Translations under genes and position numbers: made by a program
Source of the DNA: Bin5 sp965208965
GTDB lineage: Bacteria > Chloroflexota > Anaerolineae > Caldilineales > Caldilineaceae
Direction: 5' to 3'
NCBI GenBank assembly: GCA_965208965.1
Contig: OZ242384.1
Coordinates: 2,914,001-2,978,000, forward strand
DNA length: 64,000 nucleotides
Shown here: one piece after another, positions 45,053 through 52,878 of the stretch
Layout of the letters: each line of letters starts with the position of its first letter
How positions within the stretch are numbered: the first letter of the stretch is position 1
The notes under the pieces: generated by a model
What the model was told of the DNA's origin: nothing
Databases searched by the model: none
Seen by the model: only the letters and a program-made list of their open reading frames with translations

Positions 45053-46158
45053 CACGACTCCCAGTCATCAGCGTCATCTTCCCAGTTTTCGAGGGATTCA
45101 TCAAACAGCGGAATCCCCTGGACATCTCCGTAAAACAAGGCCTCTTCCAAGGCGTGCTCAGCCGTTTTCGCTTCGTCGGAGTCTTCGCTGGCGCTCATGG
45201 CATTCAGCATCTCTTTTGCCCGCCTTCCGCCCAGCCTGCCTAATGCGAAGATCGCTGCCAGCCGCACCGCTTTGCTCTCGTCAGACAGCAGCTCGATCAG
45301 GTCTTCAAGCGCGTCTCGGACCTCCAGCTCGCCGCAGGCTCGCGCCGCGGCCGCTCGCATTTCCGTGTCAGGGCTGCCGAGCTCGGCCTGTACGATTGAA
45401 CGCCAGCGCACGTCTGCGCTGCGCCCCATCGCCCGCAGTGCGGCCATTCGCATCTCTTCATCGTGGGAATAATAACAGTCTTCGATCAGCTCTCGAATGC
45501 CCGTTTCCCCTGAAAAAGCGATGCTCTCCAGCGCTTGGGCCTGGACTGTGAGAGGTTCCATTTCGGCATGCAGAATCGCCAAAAGCGCGTCCTCGGCGCG
45601 CATGGCCAGGGCCGGTGAGAGCTCGTCCAACTCACCGGCCAGCACGAACGCGCCCAGTGCTTCGGCCGCGGCCGCGCGGACGACGTCGTAGGGATCGTTG
45701 TTGAGAATGTGGACCAGAGGACCGACAAGATCTGCTTCTCTATCTTCCCACAACCCGCGGATGGCAAGAATTCGCACGTCGGGCAGAGGGTCCTTCAGGG
45801 CCAGCCGCAGCAGCCGGCCCAGCTGCACGTGTAAATTAGCGGCGCTCTCCTCCACGAGCGAATGGACAATATGCAGCCTGCAGGCGTCACTGAGGGTCCC
45901 CCACGCCACCTGCACGCGGCTCATGTCGGCCAGACTCAAGTCGGAGAGAACCACCAGTTCTTGCGTACTCGGTAGAACGTCCTCTTCCCGCAGCTGGGCT
46001 AACAGTACCTCCACTGACTTGGCCGGCTTTGGTTGCGTCTGCGCGTCGCCGTTGGCTGCGACAGTATCCGTCACTTGCTGCCTCACATACGAAGAGTGCA
46101 ATTTGCCTGAGTTCGGATGTTCACTGCCTGCACTGGTTGGTTGCATTATAAACGACAT
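45049..46158 (-). CDS. HEAT-repeat protein
   Basis: About 369 residues. From about residue 110 the protein is a run of HEAT/PBS-lyase-like helical repeats: DPLPDVRILAIRGLWE, DPYDVVRAAAAEALGAFV, HDEEMRMAALRAMGR, SPDTEMRAAAARACGELE and DESKAVRLAAIFALGRLGG. It ends in an acidic tail (DESLENWEDDADDWESW). Such solenoids mediate protein-protein contacts. The start is uncertain (ATG at 46194, 46158 or 46146; none has a clear ribosome site). The stop overlaps the next gene as GTGA. Probably a cytoplasmic adaptor in the envelope operon. Confidence 0.72.
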   Translation of the reverse strand: MSFIMQPTSAGSEHPNSGKLHSSYVRQQVTDTVAANGDAQTQPKPAKSVEVLLAQLREEDVLPSTQELVVLSDLSLADMSRVQVAWGTLSDACRLHIVHSLVEESAANLHVQLGRLLRLALKDPLPDVRILAIRGLWEDREADLVGPLVHILNNDPYDVVRAAAAEALGAFVLAGELDELSPALAMRAEDALLAILHAEMEPLTVQAQALESIAFSGETGIRELIEDCYYSHDEEMRMAALRAMGRSADVRWRSIVQAELGSPDTEMRAAAARACGELEVRDALEDLIELLSDESKAVRLAAIFALGRLGGRRAKEMLNAMSASEDSDEAKTAEHALEEALFYGDVQGIPLFDESLENWEDDADDWESW

Positions 46159-46208
46159 TCCCACTGTCGCCAGATGAACAGCGCGTTCTGGCATACAGCC
46201 GCGCAAGG

Positions 46209-47228
46209 CTACCCGGCAGGTGTTGCCGTCGGCGCCTCTGTGGAGACCTCCGTTGGCGTCGGCGTCGGCGTGGCCTGCAGTCTTCCCGGTAACACAATTA
46301 CATCTCCTATCTGCAGGTTCCTATCATCCTGAAGAGTGAGATTGTTCGCTCTGCGCAACTCATCTTGCGGTATGTCAAATCGATTTGCGATTCCGACGAT
46401 AGTATCACCCGCCCTGATCGTGTAGGTCATCCACGCTTGGGTGGGGATGGGAGTCGGAGTCGGCGTTACCGTCGCTGTCGCCGTCGCCGTTCCAGTCAGG
46501 GTCGGCAGCGGTGAAAATGGGGGAGTCGGCGTTACTGTGTATTCGACTGCGGCGGCGGTCGCAGTCGGCGCTTCTTCGATGGGTGTCGGTGTTTCAACAG
46601 GGGGCTCGGTTGGCGGGACTGCAGTGTCTGCCGGCATGGATCCGGCCTGAGCTCCGTCGTTCGCTGTACCTGATCCCTCCGGCGTAGGCGTCGGAGTCAA
46701 GTCCGCGCCAACTGCAGGGGCTGCTTCGGAGCCGGACGACTCTTCCGGCTGGCCGGGGCCGCTCTGGACGACCGCGGGCGCCAGGCTCTCGCGCGCGAGC
46801 CGAACTGTCGGTTCACTGTCTGAAGAGGCCGGAGTAATCACAAAGTTCGGGAGCAGGGACAAGTTCCCATTTTCCTGAAGGAAAGAAGGCATTCCGCGGA
46901 CGATGAGAACAACGGCCAGCGCCCCGACGAGCAGCGCCGGTACGCCAATTGTGAGCAGTCGTGATGGCGCAGCCTGCAGGTTGCGTCCACAACTGGGGCA
47001 GATTACGTGGTCTGATGTAGCGTGCTTTCCGCAGCGGAGGCACCGTACCCTGGTGACACGCGGGGCCAGGCGAGTTCCACACTCTGAGCAGACGGTCTGG
47101 TTATGTAAGACAACGGTATAGCAGGCAGGGCAGCGCTTTGCCCCCCAGGATGGGACCTGCTTTTCCGACTGGGGAGGGATAAACTGATCGGAATCGGCAT
47201 CCGAAAAGCTTCTGTCATCTAGAGACAT
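46209..47228 (-). CDS. Zinc-ribbon membrane protein with C-terminal LysM domain
   Basis: 339 residues in a clear order. Two zinc ribbons occupy about 33-82 (CPACYTVV, CSECGTRL, CLRCGKHA, CPSCGRNL), a single helix lies near 92-111 (LLTIGVPALLVGALAVVLIVRG), a long Pro/Thr/Ala-rich linker spans about 140-255, and a LysM domain about 258-304 (YTIRAGDTIVGIANRFDIPQDELRRAN ... IGDVIVLPG) binds glycan chains. The zinc ribbons should be in the cytoplasm and LysM outside, so it could link cytoplasmic partners to peptidoglycan. It is co-directional with rseP (53 bp downstream of it) and the HEAT-repeat gene. Confidence 0.82.
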   Translation of the reverse strand: MSLDDRSFSDADSDQFIPPQSEKQVPSWGAKRCPACYTVVLHNQTVCSECGTRLAPRVTRVRCLRCGKHATSDHVICPSCGRNLQAAPSRLLTIGVPALLVGALAVVLIVRGMPSFLQENGNLSLLPNFVITPASSDSEPTVRLARESLAPAVVQSGPGQPEESSGSEAAPAVGADLTPTPTPEGSGTANDGAQAGSMPADTAVPPTEPPVETPTPIEEAPTATAAAVEYTVTPTPPFSPLPTLTGTATATATVTPTPTPIPTQAWMTYTIRAGDTIVGIANRFDIPQDELRRANNLTLQDDRNLQIGDVIVLPGRLQATPTPTPTEVSTEAPTATPAG

Positions 47229-47281
47229 TGTCGGGGCTTGAATCTCGCCTATCCGCGAACTGCCAGGTTATGTCTGCGCTG

Positions 47282-48646
47282 TCAGGGCCCCAACAGTTGG
47301 GACCAGTCAATGCCCTGTGGTCCGGAGCGGATGTCATTGATTGTAATGACAACCATCAGTCCCAGCAGCAATACAAAGCCGACCAGGTGGATCACGCCTT
47401 CTTTTTCCGGTGGCACGCGACGCCCGCGCAGCTTTTCGATGAAAATGAACAGCAATCGGCCTCCATCAAGAGCAGGAATCGGCAACAGATTGGCGATGGC
47501 CAGACCGGCGCTGATGATTGCAGCCAGCTGCCACACCGGGAACCAGAGTCCGGTATCGGCAGTGGCGCTGACTGCTCCGCCGACTAGCTGCGCGATCCCC
47601 ACCGGGCCGGAGAGCGCGGCGTCCTGGGGCGCCAGCTGCCCTGAAATAAGCAGGACAGGCAACGCGATCACCGCCTGCACATAGTCGACGATGCCAACGA
47701 TTCCTTGCCAGATACTGCGGAAAAAGGGCAGTGTAACCAACATCAGATTTCCACCAATTCCAACACCCATCGCACCTTGGCCGGGCGGAGGATCCTGACG
47801 GGCCAGCACTTCGCGGGAATACAGTTCATCGCCGCGTAGCACCGTCACTGAAATCGTCTCCCCCGAATGGGATCGAACTACATCGCCGAGGTTGCGTTCA
47901 GCCGTTACGGCCTCCCCGTTTACAGCATAAAAGATGTCTCCCGGCATCAGGCCGGCCTCCTCCGCAGGGCTGCCAGGTGCGACCAGGGTGATCTGGGTAT
48001 AAAGAGCTGGTTGCGAGGGAACGTTCTCCAAGAGAAGATCCAACTCCGCGCGAGTCGCAAAGGGAACCTGCAAGATGTGCAGAGCGTCACCGCGCAGAAT
48101 GACGACAGTCCCGGCTTCGTCGGCAATTGCGGTCGTTCGCCGTTTGGGCGTAAGCAGCTCACCTGAGTTTACGTCAACGTAGACGGGTTGACCGTTAAGT
48201 CGGATGAGTGTGTCATTCTGCTCGAGGGCTACTCCCATCAATTCAGTACCGGGAGGGACATCGCTTAACAGGGGGTGGGCGGCGCCGGCGGGAAAGCCGG
48301 AGAAGACACTGGCGATCGAAAAGAAGATAGCCAGAAGAAAGTTCATCGCCGGTCCGGCCAGAAGGGTCAGGACGCGGCCGCGTTTGCGGGCCGCGTTGAA
48401 GGAGCCGGGGCTGGTGTCGGCCATATCCTCTCCCTTCATGCGCACAAACGCGCCGAAGGGGATGGCATTAAGGGTAAAGACAGTGCCGTCGTAAGTGAAT
48501 AACTTGACAAGTCGCGGCGGGAAACCAAAGACGCCAAACTCCTCAACCTCGATTCCATTGCGCCGCGCTACCAGGTAGTGGCCCAGTTCATGGAAGAAGA
48601 TCAACAGGCCCAACAGGAGAAAAAACGAAACTATAGTTAAGAACAT
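47282..48646 (-). CDS. rseP: Site-2 protease, RseP-type zinc metalloprotease
   Basis: 454 residues. His19-Glu-Leu-Gly-His23 (FFHELGHYLVARRNGI) is the HExxH zinc site in the first helix, and NLLPIPALDGGRLLF supplies the Asp ligand near 392-406. Between them lie PDZ-type regions (GSPAEEAGLMPGDIFYAVNGE is the clear one). It cleaves membrane-embedded proteins such as anti-sigma factors or signal peptides. A promoter lies upstream at 48810-48839. It heads a long leftward run of envelope genes; its substrate may be one of those membrane-anchored products, but that is inference. Confidence 0.92.
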   Translation of the reverse strand: MFLTIVSFFLLLGLLIFFHELGHYLVARRNGIEVEEFGVFGFPPRLVKLFTYDGTVFTLNAIPFGAFVRMKGEDMADTSPGSFNAARKRGRVLTLLAGPAMNFLLAIFFSIASVFSGFPAGAAHPLLSDVPPGTELMGVALEQNDTLIRLNGQPVYVDVNSGELLTPKRRTTAIADEAGTVVILRGDALHILQVPFATRAELDLLLENVPSQPALYTQITLVAPGSPAEEAGLMPGDIFYAVNGEAVTAERNLGDVVRSHSGETISVTVLRGDELYSREVLARQDPPPGQGAMGVGIGGNLMLVTLPFFRSIWQGIVGIVDYVQAVIALPVLLISGQLAPQDAALSGPVGIAQLVGGAVSATADTGLWFPVWQLAAIISAGLAIANLLPIPALDGGRLLFIFIEKLRGRRVPPEKEGVIHLVGFVLLLGLMVVITINDIRSGPQGIDWSQLLGP

Positions 48647-48809
48647 CCGAATCCTAACTCCTGAACCCGCAATGGAGGCGCAATGCAGGCCCTCTCCGGA
48701 ATCTGCATATCATTGGCGGTAAAACGAAGCGCCCTGCGGGCGTGCCTCTGCCAAGCCTCGCGAAAAAAGTAAAACAGCAATTGAACTTCTGGAATACGCC
48801 CATGCAACA

Positions 48810-48839
48810 ATTATACTAGGACGCCAAAATAGCGGGCAA
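48810..48839 (-). promoter_or_regulatory. rseP operon promoter
   Basis: Minus strand TTGCCC (48839-48834), 18 bases, TATAAT (48815-48810), a perfect -10. The leader is about 155 bases. The rest of 48647-48963 contains no gene. Confidence 0.6.
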
Positions 48840-48878
48840 ATACTTCAGGCCTACCCTATCCCCGCAACTTGACCACGA

Positions 48879-48890
48879 ATCGGTACCGAT
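48879..48890. promoter_or_regulatory. 12-bp palindrome upstream of the rseP promoter
   Basis: ATCGGTACCGAT is a perfect palindrome about 40 bp upstream of the rseP -35 box. It could be a regulator site; there is no other support. Confidence 0.25.
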
Positions 48891-48963
48891 CGACGGCCGG
48901 TCCTTACTCTCCGGAGTCCGCAAAGTAGACTTGAACAAGCTGCTGTTGTGTGCAGAGTGTTTT

Positions 48964-49794
48964 TCAGGCGAGGCCGCGCGGCGCCCCGGCATGAATCAGA
49001 GTGCCGGGAGTGCCGGAGAGATCTGTCAACGCGGAAAAAACGGCGCCCGGTAAGAGCCCGCCGCAAACGACTACCTCAAGGCCAGCCAAGGCGCGAACCA
49101 TACGCAGGGACTGTTCGACTTTTGCGGCCATGCCGCCTGTCACATCGGTTGCATGGCTGGCGCCGAGGGCAGCCTGCAAAGAGTCGAAAGAAGAGGGCGT
49201 AATCTCCCTCAACAGGACGGCTGTCGGGTCCTTTCGGGGATCGCTGGTATACACACCGTCTACCTCGCCTGCCAGCACAATCCGGACCGGCGGCAGCTGC
49301 GCGGCCATCTCTTCGAAGATCTCTTCAGTACTGGCAATTGTCCCGCCGCGTACGCTGTCTAACGCCACGTCTCCGTGAATCAACGGCAGGAGTCCTCGCT
49401 CCAATGCCAGGCGTACAGTTTCGACCGGTCCGCAGATGACTTGGCCGTCCTGGCAGCGAAGGGACGCGCTGGGCTGCACCGTCCAGGCGGGCTGGTCTGC
49501 CTGCAGCAGTCGCGCGGCGACGATTCGGTTCAGGCGCGCGGCCGCATCGGCCGTGACGGCGAAGCCATACCAGTCGTCCTCGCTTTTGACGCCAATGCGC
49601 GTTCCATGTCGCTGCGCGCTGACATGGCCAAAACTGCCGCTGCCATGGCCCAGAACGAGCTGGAGTCGAGGTCGCGCCTTTCTGGCCTGTGCAATTTCCC
49701 TGGTCAGCCGCTCTATTACTTCCAGTCTGGGCGTTTCGGGGTTGGCCTTCTCGGTGATCAGCGATCCGCCGAGTTTGAGGTAGATGAGGGGCAC
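48964..49794 (-). CDS. Isopentenyl phosphate kinase
   Basis: 276 residues of the amino acid kinase fold. YLKLGGSLITEKANPETPR is the N-terminal signature, and LVLGHGSGSFGHVSAQRHGT holds the His that distinguishes isopentenyl phosphate kinases from other members. LIHGDVALD, AGEVDGVYTSDP and TDVTGGMAAKVEQSLRM complete the nucleotide and phosphate sites. It phosphorylates isopentenyl phosphate to the diphosphate in the alternative (archaeal-type) mevalonate route; Chloroflexota are among the bacteria known to have it. It is the last gene of a leftward run, 18 bp after selA. Decarboxylase and other mevalonate genes are not in the window. Confidence 0.85.
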   Translation of the reverse strand: MPLIYLKLGGSLITEKANPETPRLEVIERLTREIAQARKARPRLQLVLGHGSGSFGHVSAQRHGTRIGVKSEDDWYGFAVTADAAARLNRIVAARLLQADQPAWTVQPSASLRCQDGQVICGPVETVRLALERGLLPLIHGDVALDSVRGGTIASTEEIFEEMAAQLPPVRIVLAGEVDGVYTSDPRKDPTAVLLREITPSSFDSLQAALGASHATDVTGGMAAKVEQSLRMVRALAGLEVVVCGGLLPGAVFSALTDLSGTPGTLIHAGAPRGLA

Positions 49795-49812
49795 AGAATT
49801 TCCGCTATCCCG

Positions 49813-51363
49813 CTAGAGGACTGTGCCATCTGCCCCGCCGTCACGACCGGGCAGATGACTGCAGAGGATTTCCAACAGTGCCTGCTCCTGCTCCGGCAGA
49901 ACAGTTCGCAGGTCGAACAGCAACTGGTCTTTCTGGATCCGGCAAATAACAGGCGGATCAGCCCTGCGCAACGAGGCGGCCGCGCTGTCCGGCCGCCGCA
50001 TATCAAGCGCCAGAAGCGACGTGGGCAGAGTTTCGCCCGGTAAACTGCCTCCGCCAATTGTGCTCTCGCCTGGAATTACTGCGGACTCGATCTTCGCCGC
50101 GGTCAACTGGCGTTGAAACTCGCGTGCGCGCTTCTGAACGGAGTCTCCCTTCTCCGCGATCATGCGCCAGGCGGGAATCTCGGCAGTTGCACGTCCCCGT
50201 CGATAGGACAGCAGTGTGGCATCCAGGGCAGCCAGGGTCATCTTGTCAACGCGCAGGGCGCGGGCCAGCGGATGCGCGCGCAACCTGCCGATCAGTTCCG
50301 CTTTGCCCACGATCAGACCGGCCTGGGGCCCGCCCAGAAGCTTGTCGCCACTGAACGTGATGATGTCCGCGCCGGCCTGCACGCTGCTCTGTACCATCGG
50401 TTCCGGCGCCAGCCCGAACTGGGCCGTATCCAGCAGAGTCCCGGAGCCAAGGTCGTCGATGACCAGCGGGCGGCCGCCACACACCCGGATCCGACCTTCG
50501 CCGGCTGGTTCACTCTCGACGCTGGCGTCCGCGGCCTCGGCAGTACCCCGCGACCTGGCGGGCTCTTGCTCGCGGGCAATCTCGACCAGTTCCGAAAGTT
50601 CCGGCTTTGTGACGAAGCCGACCTGTTTGAAGTTGCTGGCATGTATCCTCATGAGGGCGGCAGTCCGGAGGCCGATTGCGCCCGCGAAATCGTGCGGATG
50701 CGTGCGGTTGGTAGTGCCGACTTCCACCAAAGTTGCCCCGCTCTGGCGCAACACATCGGGGATACGAAAGCCGCCCCCGATCTCGACTAGCTCACCTCGG
50801 CTGACGATCACCTCCCGTCCCTGGCACAGCGCCGTCAGCGCAAGAAAGACAGCCGCAGCGTTATTGTTGACGACGAGCGCGTCTTCGGCGCCGGTCAGCT
50901 GGCACAAGAGTTTTGCCGGGTGGGCGTGACGGCTGCCCCGCTGACCGGCTTCCAAATCGTATTCAAGCGTACTGTACCCCTGCGCCAGGCGGACGACAGT
51001 ATTCTGGGCCTCATTGCTGAGGGGCGTGCGTCCCAAATTCGTGTGGATGACTACGCCGGTGGCGTTGATGACAGGGCGCAGGGAGGAGGAGGAGGCTGCC
51101 AGCACGCTGTCCGCAATGCGCGTCCCCCACTCCCCCTCTGTGGGCGCCGGCTCTCCGCTTTCGATGGCAATGCGCGCCGCGTCGAGTTCAGCCCGGGTTG
51201 CCTCGGTGACAGGGCCGCTGCCGTAGGCCGCAGCGAGTGCCGCGATCTCCGGCACGGATAGGAGCTTGTCGACCGCCGGAAGCTTTCGAAACTCCGATTC
51301 CTTCCTTCCCGCACTTTTGCCGTCGGAGGCGTTTGGGGGTCGGTTAGGTACACTCTCAGTCAT
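49813..51363 (-). CDS. selA: L-seryl-tRNA(Sec) selenium transferase
   Basis: 516 residues. LRKLPAVDKLL-type start (FRKLPAVDKLLSVPEIAAL), RPVINATGVVIHTNLGRTPLS, NNNAAAVFLALTALCQGREVIVSRGELVEIGGGFRIPDV and FSGDKLLGGPQAGLIVG (with the PLP lysine) are diagnostic for SelA. It converts Ser-tRNA(Sec) to Sec-tRNA. An insertion around residues 290-325 (EPARSRGTAEAADASVESEPAGEG) is not usual. The ATG at 51363 precedes the conserved start; a 49-codon upstream extension is unsupported. selB, selD and tRNA(Sec), which must exist if the pathway works, are not visible in this window. Confidence 0.93.
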   Translation of the reverse strand: MTESVPNRPPNASDGKSAGRKESEFRKLPAVDKLLSVPEIAALAAAYGSGPVTEATRAELDAARIAIESGEPAPTEGEWGTRIADSVLAASSSSLRPVINATGVVIHTNLGRTPLSNEAQNTVVRLAQGYSTLEYDLEAGQRGSRHAHPAKLLCQLTGAEDALVVNNNAAAVFLALTALCQGREVIVSRGELVEIGGGFRIPDVLRQSGATLVEVGTTNRTHPHDFAGAIGLRTAALMRIHASNFKQVGFVTKPELSELVEIAREQEPARSRGTAEAADASVESEPAGEGRIRVCGGRPLVIDDLGSGTLLDTAQFGLAPEPMVQSSVQAGADIITFSGDKLLGGPQAGLIVGKAELIGRLRAHPLARALRVDKMTLAALDATLLSYRRGRATAEIPAWRMIAEKGDSVQKRAREFQRQLTAAKIESAVIPGESTIGGGSLPGETLPTSLLALDMRRPDSAAASLRRADPPVICRIQKDQLLFDLRTVLPEQEQALLEILCSHLPGRDGGADGTVL

Positions 51364-51442
51364 GTCTCTGTCTTCACGCCGCAGCGTCGCGCACAAAGCA
51401 GTATCGCAACTGTACTGTCTCCGCTGCCAATAAACCCGGGAA

Positions 51443-51994
51443 TCAGCCTGAACCATAGCGCGGCAAATGATCGACCGGCAGTTCAGCCAAAAAGGGATTG
51501 CTGCGGTCACGATCAGACAGTTGCGGCGTACCTTGCTCCCACTTCACTGCCAGCTCCGGATCATTCCAGGCTACGCCGTGTTCGTCCGAGCTGTCATAAT
51601 AGTTGTCAACATTGTAGGTGAGTACGGCATTCGTCAGCGCCAGAAAACCATGCGCAACGCCTTCGGGGATGAAGACGCCCTTGGTTTTCTTCTCGCCTAT
51701 TTCCAGCGTCTCCGTCTGCCGAAAAGTCGGGCTGTCCGGCCTCAGGTCGGCCAGCGCAACCTGAACGGTGCCATTCACGCAGAACCAGTAGTCGACCTGA
51801 TGATAATGGAAGTGTAAGCCGCGCAGCACACCCGCCTTCGAATAACTGACGTTCGACTGCACTCGCGCCCAGTTGCGTTGCGGAAACCACTCTTTGCGGA
51901 ATGTCTCCAGAAAGCGCCCGCGGTCGTCGCCGTAAGCGCGTAGCGCGGCGAAATTAACGCCTTCTATCAACCGTGAATCTGTTATCTCTGGCAC
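51443..51994 (-). CDS. rfbC: dTDP-4-dehydrorhamnose 3,5-epimerase family protein
   Basis: 183 residues of cupin fold. GVNFAALRAYGDDRGRFLETFRKEWF, VQSNVSYSKAGVLRGLHFHYHQVDYWFCVNG (with the catalytic His) and GVFIPEGVAHGFLALTNAVLTYNVDNYYD (with the conserved Asp/Tyr region) are typical of RmlC. It epimerises the dTDP-sugar on the way to dTDP-rhamnose. The GTG at 51994 is preferred, with AAAGGG seven bases upstream; the longer frame starts with TTG. No other rhamnose genes are adjacent, so it may serve another deoxysugar. Confidence 0.85.
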   Translation of the reverse strand: MPEITDSRLIEGVNFAALRAYGDDRGRFLETFRKEWFPQRNWARVQSNVSYSKAGVLRGLHFHYHQVDYWFCVNGTVQVALADLRPDSPTFRQTETLEIGEKKTKGVFIPEGVAHGFLALTNAVLTYNVDNYYDSSDEHGVAWNDPELAVKWEQGTPQLSDRDRSNPFLAELPVDHLPRYGSG

Positions 51995-52089
51995 AGGAAT
52001 CCCTTTGCCAACTCTGACTCGGACGCAGCGAGTCGGACGCAATGAATGTCCTCTTCGCTCTGATCAGCCCCCTTATCAGAGTTGGCTTT

Positions 52090-52878
52090 CTATGTCGTCA
52101 GCGATCGCATTCGCTCAATGATCCTGTTGATCTCAGCAGCCTTGAGTTGGTACGAGGCCCGGTTGACCAAGAGCACAGCCTGGCTCTCCAGAATTGTGCG
52201 GATCTCCACCAGCCCGTTCATGCGCAGAGTTGTCCCGGTCTGGACTACGTCGACTATCAGGTCGGCGAGCCCCAGGATCGGCCCAAGCTCGACCGAGCCG
52301 CCCAGAGCGATGATCTCAGCGTTCACGCCTCTGTCGGCGAAGAACCGGCGGGTAAGGCGCGGGTACTCGGTCGCGATGCGGGGCTGGCTCATGTAGCGCA
52401 AGGGCGTACCCGGCAAGCTGGAAGATGTAGCCGGCTTGACGGCAAGGTCGTCAAAGTCGCCACTCTCTCCAGGAGGAACCGCATCCTCGTCCGCTGGGCC
52501 GGCGACGCTCAGGCGGCAGTGGCCGAAGGGAAGCAGCAGCGGTTCATAGACCGCGCGGTCCGTCTCCCGCACCACGTCGAGACCGCAGATGCCCAGGTCG
52601 GCTGCCCCGTGTTCGACATAAGTTGGCACATCCCGCGGCTTGGCCATTACAAAGCCGGTGGAGCCGTCGGCCGCCGGCAAAATCAACTTGCGGCTTTCCG
52701 TGTCGGTGGGGATCGATAGCCCGGCCTGTTCCAGGAAGGACAGACTATCCTGTGCAAGCCGCCCCTTTGGCAGGGCAAAGAGCAGCGACCGCTGGGTTCG
52801 CTCGCTTGCTGTGGCTGGCCGTGACTGTTCGATGGTTTCGGCCGGTACGCGAGACGGCACAGCAACTGCTGAAGTCAT
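52090..52878 (-). CDS. hisG: ATP phosphoribosyltransferase, catalytic subunit (short form)
   Basis: 262 residues. LLFALPKGRLAQDSLSFLEQAGL, PTYVEHGAADLGICGLDVV, TRRFFADRGVNAEIIALGGSVELGPILGLADLIVDVVQTGTTLRMNGL are HisG signatures. It catalyses the first step of histidine biosynthesis. It lacks the C-terminal regulatory domain of long HisG, and the short form needs HisZ, which is encoded directly upstream. The ATG at 52878 overlaps the hisZ stop as ATGA. The first 25 residues before the conserved strand are low in complexity. Confidence 0.9.
   Translation of the reverse strand: MTSAVAVPSRVPAETIEQSRPATASERTQRSLLFALPKGRLAQDSLSFLEQAGLSIPTDTESRKLILPAADGSTGFVMAKPRDVPTYVEHGAADLGICGLDVVRETDRAVYEPLLLPFGHCRLSVAGPADEDAVPPGESGDFDDLAVKPATSSSLPGTPLRYMSQPRIATEYPRLTRRFFADRGVNAEIIALGGSVELGPILGLADLIVDVVQTGTTLRMNGLVEIRTILESQAVLLVNRASYQLKAAEINRIIERMRSLTT

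Noticed and set aside
46441..46650. Val/Gly-rich repeat-like frame on the plus strand
   Set aside because: It is the reverse complement of the Thr/Pro-rich linker of the LysM protein, not a separate repeat gene.
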